Shown here: positions 11,435 to 20,991 of the stretch, in pieces | Numbering within the stretch: position 1 is the stretch's first letter | Layout: every line of letters begins with the position of its first letter | Origin: Ostrinia nubilalis | Lineage: Eukaryota > Arthropoda > Insecta > Lepidoptera > Crambidae | Direction: 5' to 3' | Assembly: GCF_963855985.1 (NCBI RefSeq) | Contig: NW_026973566.1 | Location: 310,001 to 374,000 of the forward strand | Length of the DNA stretch: 64,000 bases | Program-made: the position numbers and the translations under genes | Notes under the pieces: generated by a model | What the model saw: only the letters and a program-made list of their open reading frames with translations | Databases searched by the model: none | What the model was told of the DNA's origin: nothing

Positions 11435-11440
11435 GTCTTA

Positions 11441-12816
11441 CGATCGATCGCAACTTAAATTTCGGCCAGCATCTGGACGAGGTGACGGCGAGAGCGATCC
11501 GCATCTACAAAGCGATCAGTCGGGCGACGCGGGCCCAGTGGGGCTTGAACCCGGAAATCCTACGCACCCTTTACGTTTCGGTGGTGGAGCCAACGGTCCT
11601 CTACGCGGCGAGTGCATGGGCCGGGATTGCGGAGAGGAAGTACGCGCGCAGACGCCTGGACCGCCTAACCAGAACATTCGGGATCCTTCTGTCAAAGGCA
11701 CATTCCACGGCCTCACTTACCTCCGTGGCGCTAATGGCGAGAATAATCCCACTCGACCTCAGAGCTCGTGAACAGCTGGCGCTCTACGAAGTCAAGCGGG
11801 GCAAACCCCTCGATAATCTCCCCGGAAGAAAATTGCAGGAGAGGCTCCACCCCGTCCAGTTGCCGCATCCGGCGGAGAGGTTTCCGATTGACTTCGGAAT
11901 AGTCACCACACAGGAGGAGGTGGACAAGCTGCCGGAGGATGAGCTGCATGTGTACACGGACGGTAGCAAAATTGAGGGCAAAGTCGGGGCCGCAGTATCC
12001 TGCTGGAAAGCAGGATCCGAAATCAAAAGCGCCAAGATCCGACTCGAGAGCTACTGCTCCGTGTACCAGGCGGAGTTGGCGGCTATCCTCAAGGCGACCA
12101 CGATGGCGAGTAGCTTGAAGACGAACATGATTGTTCTCAGCGACTCCCGCTCTGCACTGGAGACGCTGAGAGATCCTAATGCCCTCAACCCGATTGCGGC
12201 AGAAGTAAGGGAGAAGATCACGGAACTCAGAAGACAGGGACTCGAGATTAAATTCGTATGGATCAAGGCGCATGCGGAGCTCCCGGGGAATGAGAGGGCG
12301 GACACCCTCGCTAAGGAGGCAGCGCTCAAACTGAAAACAAGAGCGTTCGTGGACCGCTTCCCCCTCTCCTTTGCCAAGCGAACTATCAGGGGCAACACTA
12401 TAACGCTGTGGCAGATCCGGTACGAGTCTTCAGAGACCGGATCTGTTACCAGGATGTTCTTCCCCAACGTGAGAGCGGCGCATCGAATCTTCTCCAAGAT
12501 GGCTTTGACAAATGTCCTGACACAACTATTCACTGGTCACGGGGGTCTGAGGAGTTACCTCCATAGGTTTAAGCTCTCGCCGGTTGAAACATGTGTCTGC
12601 GACGACTCAACTAGTGAAACAGTGGAGCACATCCTGACCGAGTGCCCTAGGTTCTCGGCCAGGCGGCACGACTGCGAACACAGGGTTCAATGGGCGATGG
12701 AGCCGGGTAGTTTTCCCTTCTTGGTCGGTGACGATCCCAGCCGGGCCCATTTTCTGGCCTTCGCGGAAGGCGTTATGCGCCAGACAGCGAAGGCGAATGG
12801 TGCCAAAAATATATAG
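11441..12816 (+). pseudogene. ORF2 RT thumb, RNase H and C-terminal domain, element A
   Basis: This long open segment completes the element A replicase. It begins TIDRNLNFGQH, the normal continuation of the RT thumb, with a connection region containing LRTLYVSVVEPTVLYA. The RNase H domain has all catalytic acids in context (YTDGSKIEG, YQAELAAI, SDSRSALETL, GNERADTLAKEA). The C-terminus has FTGHGGLRSYLHRF and a CVCDDSTSETVEHILTECPRF cluster. It stops at 12814-12816. This part has no internal frameshift even though the upstream half is broken. RNase H between RT and the zinc-like end places it with RNase H-bearing R1/I-group LINEs. Confidence 0.82.
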
Positions 12817-13440
12817 TCTAATACGTAGCGCTCTTACTCTTACTGTTTTATTGTTTTTACAAACTCAAATATTGTATTGTTATTATTGGCTATTGCCTCA
12901 TTTGATATTAATTTGTTTCAATTTTATCGGCTATTGCCACTTTTTATATCTTTTAATCAATTCTAATTTTTAACGCTAATTTTATTTTATTTTTATTCTA
13001 ATTCAACTATTACTATGCAATTTTAATTAATTATACCTAATTATTTTATTCTATTTTATTATTTCTATAGTAATTTTGCCTGTTCAAATAAATAATGGAT
13101 AATGGATTTATTGTAATAATTTAATGTATTCTGATTGTAATTATTGGTTTTTTGCCTCATTATCAATGAACTGTAAATAAAGAAATACTGAATAATTCAT
13201 TTCAAGACCCGCATGTACCTAGATTAATCAAGAAACCAATGATTTCACACGAGAAAATCTGAAAAAATGGATAGGAATTATTAATAAGGCTTGTAAAATG
13301 CATGGTAGTTTTAAGATCAATAAGAATTATAATTAAAAAAGATTAATGAAAGAAAAGATGAATAAAGTAAAAGAATAATGAAATATGCAAAAAGAGAGAA
13401 TAAAATGGAGAAAAAATCACATCTCCAAAAATCTGCATGG
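12817..13440 (+). other. Element A 3' UTR and adjoining AT-rich DNA
   Basis: AT-rich and non-coding. It contains two copies of a TTGGCTATTGCCTCATTT-like phrase and an AATAAA at about 13186, after which element A probably ends near 13200. From there to 13440 I see only AT-rich sequence with no recognisable feature. Confidence 0.45.
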
Positions 13441-13466
13441 AAAAAAAAAAAAAAACTAACCTAACC
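13441..13466. repeat. A15 run followed by two TTAGG-type units
   Basis: Fifteen A residues are followed by CTAACCTAACC, 11 bases in phase with the insect telomere repeat (CCTAA)n. This lies just upstream of the leader of R1-clade element C. The match is short and may be chance. Confidence 0.4.
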
Positions 13467-13485
13467 AAGTCACGCGCGTCCCTCG

Positions 13486-13680
13486 CTCCGTCGGCCCTCG
13501 CGCCCGACCCTCGCGCCCGGCCGTCGCGCCCGGCCCTCGCGCCCGACCCTCGCGCCCGGCCGTCGCGCCCGGCCCTCGCGCCCGACCCTCGCGCCCGGCC
13601 GTCGCGCCCGGCCCTCGCGCCCGGCCCTCGCGCCCGGCCCTCGCGCCCGGCCCTCGCGCCCGGCCCTCGCGCCCAGCCCG
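13486..13680. repeat. GC-rich 13-bp minisatellite in element C leader
   Basis: About fifteen copies of a 13-bp unit, CGCGCCCGGCCCT, with variants GACCCT and GGCCGT alternating in a 39-bp higher-order pattern before the array becomes uniform. Similar units recur at 13727-13770. It is open in several frames because the unit lacks stop codons, but there is no sign of a real protein. Confidence 0.85.
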
Positions 13681-14290
13681 TCACCAAGTACCGGTGCTGC
13701 GCATACACCGACGACTGGGCGGTCCTCGCGCCCGGTCCTCGCGCCCGGTCCTCGCGCCCGGCCCTCGCGCCCTGCTATCACCAAGTGATAGCTGGGCCCG
13801 GTCCTCGCCCCACGAAACTTACCGGTGCTGCATACATCGATGACTGGGCGGTCCTCGCGCGGGGCTGGAGCGGGCCTACCGCCAAGTTCCGGTGAAACTT
13901 TGGACTGTGCAGAGGCATTGCTGTGACTCTCGACCGTGCGCTGTGTGGTGTGACTTTGCGATAGTGGAACCGTGCTGTGTTGTGACATCAAAGGAGTACA
14001 GTGACAACCGGATTGCAGTGTACACGTGGACTCTGGACTGACTACGACGGAGCAACCGACACCCAAAGTTCCCCGTGTGACCACTGTAGCCGGGGAGCCG
14101 AACCCTGGAGAGCCGACCACTGGATCCTGGAAGGAAGCTGGAAGTCAGTAGTAGCAGTAGTTGTTGTACATTGACCTTAGTTAAGATTTAGTGTTAGTTA
14201 TTTCTCTTTGCCCGACTCAGGCACTTGTCGCCGAGCTCGTCGGCGCCCATTTTTGTTTGTGTGTTCAATAATTGCGACTCTCTTTGACGC
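13681..14290 (+). other. Leader of R1-clade element C
   Basis: No gene. The start is duplicated: a phrase beginning ACCGGTGCTGC and ending GACTGGGCGGTC occurs near 13692 and again near 13820. The rest runs into the gag-like start at 14300. It probably represents the 5' UTR of element C, where LINE promoters lie. Confidence 0.45.
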
Positions 14291-15206
14291 GTGATAGCCA
14301 TGGTGCTGAGTAGGTCTCCGGTGCCGGGTCGCCCTCACGGGCGCGCCACGGCTAGGATTACATCATCCGACAGCGTGGACTCTGAGCCCCCCCGCGTCGG
14401 CTTCTCGCCCCCCTACGCCCCCGGGCCCCGAGGTCCCCCCCCACTTAGCCGGCCACTCACGCGTGGCAGGGCTAGGATTACATCATCCACACCCCCGAGG
14501 GCGCCGTTCTGGACCCCTGAGCTGGCGACTATGAAGGCCCAGTTGGGCAGTCTAGGGCGCCGGGTCGGAAGACTGGCTAGGCGCGCTCGGATGGGCCCTG
14601 ATGACACTCCTCCTGATCCCATCTTTGCTGAATATGCTCAGCGCAAAACGGAGTACGCGCGGGCCATAGCGAAGGCTTCTTCGGAGCACTTCCGCAAATT
14701 TTGTCAGGACCAAACACTGGATCAGGTCTGGGCGGTCACCAACCCGGTCATTCGCGCTAGCGGGGAACCCAGCAAACCCCCGTCCTCTCTCACCACCCCC
14801 TCCGGTCACATACTATCTGCGGGGGAGTCAGCAGAGTTCCTGCTGAATCACTTCTACCCGAGCGACCCAGAGGAGGAGGACACCCCGCCCCAGGCGGAGA
14901 TGAGAAGGACTAGCAATGTCTGCCCGAACACCCGTGACGACCCGCCATTCACCCTCGACGAGGTTCTCGAGGCCCTAGGCTCTATCTCACACAAAAAGGC
15001 TCCGGGGGCGGACGGGCTCACATCAGACATCTGTCTGGTGGCGGCCAAGACGTTCCCGGAGTACTTTGTGGCGGTGTACAACCGGTGCCTGGCCCTGGGG
15101 CACTTCCCCAGGAGCTGGAAGACCGCAGTAGTTAAGATCATGCCCAAGCCTGGGTCCTCGGGAGCTGACTCAATAAAATCTCACAGGCCCATCGGCCTTA
15201 TCAATG
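14291..15206 (+). pseudogene. Internally deleted LINE ORF: gag start fused to RT, element C
   Basis: One open frame joins a gag-like start (natural ATG probably 14300, MVLSRSPVPGRP) to the endonuclease-RT linker (APFWTPELATMKAQ) and RT fingers (HKKAPGADGLTSD, SHRPIGLINVF). The rest of gag, its zinc knuckles and the whole endonuclease are missing, so an internal deletion fused the two in frame. An 18-bp direct repeat (14351-14368 and 14471-14488) lies near the joint. Element A has closely similar linker and RT motifs, so the two are related families. The frame ends at a short insertion at 15207 that splits NVF from GKALEKLF. Confidence 0.72.
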
Positions 15207-15348
15207 TATTTAACTAACCATAAATAGATATAAGTACTTACTAACATTAAATGTAATTTCAAATTGGCAATGTGAGCGCTTTGGATATAAATCTGTAAGC
15301 TCACTTGCATTTCAATTAAATAAATAAATAATAATAATAATAAATAAT
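15207..15348 (+). mobile_element. Short (TAA)n-tailed insertion in element C
   Basis: About 140 bp of AT-rich sequence ending in a TAAATAAATAATAATAATAATAA-like tail (15319-15348) interrupts the RT frame. Removing it restores VFGKALEKLF. A short ATTT/AATTT match flanks it, too short to be a sure duplication. It is probably a SINE or a truncated LINE tail. Confidence 0.6.
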
Positions 15349-16046
15349 TTGGTAAGGCCTTGGAGAAGCTTTTCGTGAGTCGACTCTTACATCACTCGGC
15401 CGTCACGGGTAATTTGTCTTATGGGCATGGTGGCCTGCAATCCTCGACCGCCTGAGGGCTATTGGCTGCCCGGCTAACATCTTCCGGCTAGTCAATAGCT
15501 ACCTCAAAGACCGCACCGTCACTCTAAATTACGCCGGGGCAGAGGCCTCGAAGGGGATGCAGAGGGGGTGTGTCCAGGGATCAGCCTGCGGCCCAGCGCT
15601 GTGGAACCTGATCCTGGACGACCTCCTAGGCATCTCCCTGCCCCCCGGCTGCCACATCCAGGCATACGCAGACGACGTCCTGCTGATCACGGCAGCGGAC
15701 GACGCCGCCGCTCTATCACACTGCACCACCAATGCCCTGGACAGGATCGCCGCGTGGGGCCACCGGCTCAAGTTGGTCTTCGGACCCCAGAAGACGCAAG
15801 CCCTGGCCTTCTCGCCTCGGGCGGCACGCGCCCGCATCGCCATGGCCGGTCACCCAATCCCGTTTTCCCCCAGCTTCCGGCTGCTGGGGGTCATTATCGA
15901 CAAGTCCCTTTCGTTCGGCCCGCACGTCCGCCACGCCGTCCAGATTGCCCATCGGCTCTATAACAGGCTCGCCCTGTTCGCGAAGCCGACCTGGGGCATC
16001 CACCCCGGCACCGTGGACGCTATACAGTGTGTCCGGGCATGTAGTG
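15349..16046 (+). pseudogene. RT palm and thumb fragment, element C
   Basis: Continuation of the element C RT. After GKALEKLF there is an internal deletion and a frame change. The frame then resumes at WPAILDRLRAIGCP and continues through QRGCVQGSACGPALWN, the catalytic AYADDVLLI and PSFRLLGVIIDKSLSFG to KPTWGIHPGTVD. It breaks off at about 16046, where unrelated AT-rich DNA begins, so no RNase H is present. The same short stretch around TWGIHPGT also occurs at 39080-39105 in element D, so C and D are copies of one family. Confidence 0.75.
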
Positions 16047-16515
16047 ATCAAACTTTAAGGGCGTAATCTATGGACAATTTTATCGGTAAAAATACTTTAA
16101 ATTTGGGGCTTGACCCATTTCTCGCATATTTACAAGGATTTAAGTTTTTAATTTTAAGTTTTCACCTCTTCCTTCAAAAACAAGTGATAGTGTGGGTAAC
16201 TAACCATTAATAAGCAAATATTTTATATCATGCGATAGCCAGTAAAATTATCTTTTAGTAAAAGTAGAAAACAGACACAAGTTTCATACATTTTAAGGGA
16301 GTAAGAATGGATTTAATTAGAAATAAACATGATTTTTTTCACACCTTTTTCAGTTATTTCCCAACACAAGAAAAACCAGGTCGTTAAGGTATGTTTTATT
16401 TGCATTGTATTATTAGTATTTGAGCCATTCTACAAAACAAATGTAAATTTATTAGTCTACGTCTATTAGTTTCGACGTAATTGTTGAACAGAGATACCTA
16501 TTCCCAGCGGTTTCC
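16047..16515. other. AT-rich DNA, no gene recognised
   Basis: It begins TGATCAAACTTTAAGGGCG directly after the broken RT. No coding motif, tandem repeat or inverted repeat of note was seen. It may be part of an unidentified DNA element. Confidence 0.4.
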
Positions 16516-16777
16516 ATCAGGTCAGATGAAGGGCAAGAGCTTCCTCGTTGTGAATAAAAAATGTTCTGTTCAGTTATTGTCTCTAAACGTGTTCTACGTA
16601 ACGTACACTTAGTGGATTGCAAACATTAGTTAGTCCTAAGAAAGTCAAAAACATGTAACGGAATCTCCGACTTACTACTTTAGTAGAGCGATTACAGAAA
16701 ATAATGGCCTATTAAGTACATGTTTTTTTGTGTTATTATGAAAGTTCAGAAAACTGCACAGTTTTTATTTTACCACA
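16516..16777 (+). repeat. Arm fragment of the TA-flanked inverted-repeat element
   Basis: Begins CCATCAGGTCAGATGAAGGG and is nearly identical to 26760-27010, and in inverted orientation to 18540-18780. It stops before the outer terminus is reached, so it is a truncated third arm of the family at 18152-27392. From 16778 to 17028 nothing else is recognised. Confidence 0.75.
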
Positions 16778-17030
16778 ACAATTATTATTTTATTAGTTAG
16801 TTCCTAATGAACGATTGCTTTCACATACATTTTTTGTTATTCACATTTGTTCCACCCAGACCCACCGAGGCGGTAAGGTATGCCTGCTCAGGGTGGGTCG
16901 GGAGGAACGGGTATGAAGGGGGAAAAGACTGGGAGTGCTGGGGGAGAAGAAGTAGAAGAAGGGGTTTCCCCCAGCACTAGCCTTTACAGTTTCAGACCAT
17001 AGTAAATAGGCCGCCCAGTGCAGGTGTATA

Positions 17031-18134
17031 CAGTGTGAGTCACGTTAAAGTGTACATATGAAAACAGATGAAACTAGACCTATTTTTATCGACAAAAAAG
17101 AAGTCAAAAAATTTTTGAGATTTTTTTTATATTTTTATCGAATTTCTTTTTTTCCAATTACTTATTGTAAAAAAAACGTAATAACTTTTAAACTAAGCTG
17201 TATATCCTGATAAAATAAAAACAGTAATAATGCTAAATAACAGACGATACTGAAAAAATACATAAGATACTCAGAAAATGCCAACAAATAATAAAAAATG
17301 ATACTTTTTGAAAAAAATCTGCTTAAAAATTCGACTTTTTTTGGTTATTTGATAAATTTCTCAAAAAAATGCCCCTATAACAGGTGGTTTTTATTACTTT
17401 GTATTATTCTCTATCGTATTATCTTTGTAAAACCAAAAATCGCATGTCTCTATCCCTATCACAACATTTGCTATGATCGTTTGAACAAAGGCCTGCCACA
17501 ACATTATTCTCCGCTACAGGTAGAGACAATTTTAATTGTAACTAAAATGCTTATTTTACTTCGAAATCTTTTGTTTTTATTTGAAATCTAACTTGTCTTT
17601 ATCAAAATTACAAATCTAGAGCCATTTTCAGTTTCGTTGTTAACGAAATGTTGAATGGCGCGCCCGGAGAGGCTTAGTTCAAACGATCATTGCAAACGTT
17701 GTGATAGGGATAGAGACATGCGATTTTTGGTTTTACGAAGGTAATACGATAGAGAATAATACAAAGTAATAAAAACCCCCAGTTATAGGGGCATTTTTTG
17801 GAGAAATTTATCAAATAACCAAAAAAAACACGAATTTTTAAGCAGATTTTTTTCAAAAATTATAATTTTTTTATTATTTGTTGGCCTTTTTTGTGTATTT
17901 TATGTATTTTTTTAGTATTGCCTGTTATTTAGCATTATTACTGTTTTTATTTTATCAGGATATACCGTTTAGTTTAAAAGTTATTACGTTTTCTTTACAA
18001 TAAGTAATTGGAAGAAAAAAAATTCTATAAAAATTAAAAAAAAATCTCAAAAAAATTTTGACCTCTTTTTTGTCGATAAAAATAGGTCTAGTTTCATCTA
18101 TTTTCATATGTACACTTTAACGTGACTCACACTG
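17031..18134. mobile_element. Long-palindrome MITE with TA duplication
   Basis: A 1104-bp element whose left arm (17031-17483) is the inverted complement of its right arm (17688-18134), with a 204-bp spacer. Termini are CAGTGTGAGTCACGTT and its complement, flanked by TA on each side as in Tc1/mariner-type insertion. The arms are AT-rich with long A and T runs and code for nothing I recognise. A transcript would fold into a very long hairpin. Confidence 0.85.
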
Positions 18135-18151
18135 TATATATGGTGTATATA

Positions 18152-18785
18152 CAGGGTGTTTCTTGTAAGGTGTCAAGCCGAAGGCAGGTGATAGGTGAGG
18201 ACTAGACCTATCGATTTCACCCCCATGTATGTTCTACGATTTTTCATAGTTTAGAAGTTATCGTTAATTTTGTGATTTTTTCAAATTGTATGACCCAGTA
18301 GGCTTTAAATTTTTTTATCTTTTTTTTGGATCGACTTTTCTCAGATTTCTTTTTTTTGACAGATTCCCTATTAATTGCAGATTTTTGAAAAAAATAATCA
18401 ACTTCCTATCTTTGATGCAAGATACAAAATTTTTGCTAGAAACATAAAAAATATGCTTTTAACGGAACATTCTAAAATTTTCAACTTAAAAGTTTAAAAA
18501 AAAAAAAGAAATTCCATAGGTCCAAAATAATTTTAAAAACTGCGCAGTTTTCTGAACTTTCATAATAACACAAAAAAACATGTACTTAATAGGCCATTAT
18601 TTTCTGTAATCGCTCCACTCAAGTGGCAAGTTGGAGATTCCGTTACATGTTTTTGACTTTCTTAGGACTAAGTAATGTTTGCAATCCCTTAAGTTTACGT
18701 TATTTAGAACACATTTAGAGACAATATCTGAAAAGAACATTTTTTATCCACAACGAGGAAGCTCTTGCCCTTCATCTGGTATCAA
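18152..18785 (+). repeat. Left long inverted-repeat arm
   Basis: Inverted complement of 26757-27392, from the TA-flanked CAGGGTG end to the CATCTGGTATC inner end. Small indels occur in poly(A) tracts. It includes the GCGCAG-centred short palindrome near 18540. Confidence 0.85.
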
Positions 18786-18874
18786 AAAAAAAAATCAAAA
18801 AAATACCATAGGGAATATGAAAATAATATTGATGAACTGCGGACAAAGCTGACTGAAGCACAAAACCAAATTAA

Positions 18875-18952
18875 AATGAAGAAGAAGGTTTTTTGCGTCG
18901 TTGTCGAATGTGCATTCAGGTCAACGGCGGACATTTTGAACATTTACTTTAA
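18875..18952 (+). pseudogene. Tc1/mariner-type transposase C-terminal remnant
   Basis: A short frame ends in GFLRRCRMCIQVNGGHFEHLL and a TAA at 18950-18952. The pattern of a basic RR.R.C run followed by NGGHFEHLL is what I know from the extreme C-terminus of many insect IS630/Tc1/mariner-like transposases. A TAA lies in frame just upstream, and the upstream helical-looking sequence (residues like ELRTKLTEAQNQ) is in another frame, so only a decayed tail survives. Its place inside TA-flanked inverted repeats supports the assignment. The catalytic domain is absent. Confidence 0.6.
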
Positions 18953-18976
18953 ATTAAATCATTACACCCATTTTTG

Positions 18977-19339
<363 letters not shown>

Positions 19340-19356
19340 TGGCGCAGTCGGTAGGA
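19340..19356 (+). other. Errantivirus primer-binding site (tRNA-Ser type)
   Basis: TGGCGCAGTCGGTAGGA directly follows the 5' LTR. It is complementary to the 3' end of insect serine tRNA and resembles the site of the Drosophila errantiviruses 17.6 and 297. Confidence 0.85.
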
Positions 19357-19521
19357 TACTCGCGGGCCGGTTCGCGAGAGTAGATCTTTCTAAATCGCGT
19401 CGCGAGTCGCCCGGGAAGCTGTCAAGATTCCATCAACGAGTATCCTGAATCTACGGACCTGCTGCAGACCAGGAGGAGAATCCAGAACTCGATTCACGGA
19501 GAGAACCAGAATGAAATATAT

Positions 19522-19527
19522 GTGAGT
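19522..19527 (+). promoter_or_regulatory. Possible splice donor in the leader
   Basis: GTGAGT in the untranslated leader, 11 bases after an ATG. Errantivirus env is made from a spliced mRNA, and a donor in this region would serve. Only the consensus is seen; usage is inference. Confidence 0.35.
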
Positions 19528-19737
19528 ACACTTGAATTGATCTCGTGTTGCTTTCCTTTTATCATAGTGTTTTAGATCCTTATATTATCCTTTGTGTGTT
19601 AATCTTACAACTTCAAGATTTATCACCCTAGAGCCAATAGTCTCCGCGAGTCTGAATCCCGTCAGGCTCGCCAGTGTCAATTAGATAATAGTAGAAATAT
19701 AGATTTAAATCAAAGTTTAAATAACTCGTTTGACGAA

Positions 19738-20991
19738 ATGTCTCACGAACCAGACACGATATTCAAGGCCCTCCGCCTAGTCCCGGATTTCGATGGGAAT
19801 CCCAACGTTCTGACAAGGTTCATTAACGTTTGCGATCAGTTAGCAGTAAAATATTTGAGTAACGCCCCAGGCAGTGAGTTTTCCAATCTTTGCTTAATAA
19901 ATGGCATATTGAATAAAATAACAGGACCCGCTGCATGCACAATCAATTCCAACGGGATACCTGATAGTTGGTTAGGTATTCGTACTGCCCTTATCAATAA
20001 CTTTTCCGATCAACGGGACGAAACGGCTCTGTACAATGACCTCTCTTTAGCCACTCAAAGTAACAAAACGCCGCAAGAATTTTACGATCATTGCCAAACT
20101 TTATTCAGTACGATAATGACTTACGTGACTTTACACGAGACAGTACCTACGACTGTACAGGCTAAAAGGGATCTTTATAAAAAGGTCACCATGCAGGCAT
20201 ACGTTCGTGGACTCAAAGAGCCCCTGGGATCCCGTATACGCTGTATGCGCCCTCCTACAATAGAGAAAGCCCTGGAATACGTCCAGGAGGAACTCAATAT
20301 AATGTATCTCCAACAACGTAACGAACCCAATAAGATTCAAGCCACCCCTAAAGTGGCAACACAACCCCTGCCTTCATTTGCTCCGCCACCACGGCATAAT
20401 CTCCCGATGCCAGTGCCCAACTGGCCTGTTCCCGTAGGACAACAGCCCATGAGGCCTCCGCCTCAACCCTTCAAACTCCCAGCACCAGGCGCACCTAACA
20501 TGCGTATCCCAACGAATACTCAGAGGATGTTTAGTGCTCCACCTCCTAATTACAACCCCCGCAGTAATATGTTTCGCCTTCCACCCCGAAACAATCAACC
20601 ACAGTTTCAAGCCCCTCAACCTATGAGTGGTGTCCAACGTTTCACCCCAAGGACACTGCCGCATTCCCAAATGTTGACTGGACATGACTGGACTAAGTCA
20701 GGGAACCCACCTCCAACAAACTATTTTAAAAGCCGAGAAATGAATGTGAACGAATGTTTGACAAACGACGACGGCTACTCATATTACAATAACTACGACC
20801 TTTATCATGACCCAGTTTACAATTACTATTGCGATTATTATACTAGCGATTCACCCGAGTCTACTCCCGAATTAATTTATTATAATTCGACTGACGAATA
20901 CCAGACGACTGATGAAAATCAACCACAGCCAAGTACTAGCCATGCTGAGCAGGATTTTCAGGAGATCACGACATTAAAAAAGCAAAGATAG
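19738..20991 (+). CDS. gag: Errantivirus Gag
   Basis: A 417-residue Gag, the structural protein that packages element RNA. The N-terminal two thirds is helical and matches the errantivirus Gag style (FNGNP-like opening DFDGNPNVLTRFI, NNFSDQRDETALYNDL, a KTPQEFYDHC segment). The remainder is rich in Pro, Asn and Gln, then acidic and tyrosine-rich (YSYYNNYDLYHD). No CCHC zinc knuckle is present, normal for errantivirus Gag. The ATG at 19738 follows a 5' leader of about 400 bases. The stop at 20989-20991 lies nine bases after a slippery heptamer that would take ribosomes into pol. Confidence 0.88.
   Translation: MSHEPDTIFKALRLVPDFDGNPNVLTRFINVCDQLAVKYLSNAPGSEFSNLCLINGILNKITGPAACTINSNGIPDSWLGIRTALINNFSDQRDETALYNDLSLATQSNKTPQEFYDHCQTLFSTIMTYVTLHETVPTTVQAKRDLYKKVTMQAYVRGLKEPLGSRIRCMRPPTIEKALEYVQEELNIMYLQQRNEPNKIQATPKVATQPLPSFAPPPRHNLPMPVPNWPVPVGQQPMRPPPQPFKLPAPGAPNMRIPTNTQRMFSAPPPNYNPRSNMFRLPPRNNQPQFQAPQPMSGVQRFTPRTLPHSQMLTGHDWTKSGNPPPTNYFKSREMNVNECLTNDDGYSYYNNYDLYHDPVYNYYCDYYTSDSPESTPELIYYNSTDEYQTTDENQPQPSTSHAEQDFQEITTLKKQR
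20976..20982 (+). promoter_or_regulatory. -1 ribosomal frameshift site between gag and pol
   Basis: A AAA AAG in the gag phase is a canonical X XXY YYZ slippery heptamer, three codons before the gag stop. The pol frame is exactly -1 relative to gag and open across this site. I did not identify a downstream pseudoknot. Confidence 0.75.

Noticed and set aside
13343..14120. Long Arg/Gly/Ala-rich frames on both strands
   Set aside because: They come from the GC-rich 13-bp minisatellite, which is open in several frames on both strands.
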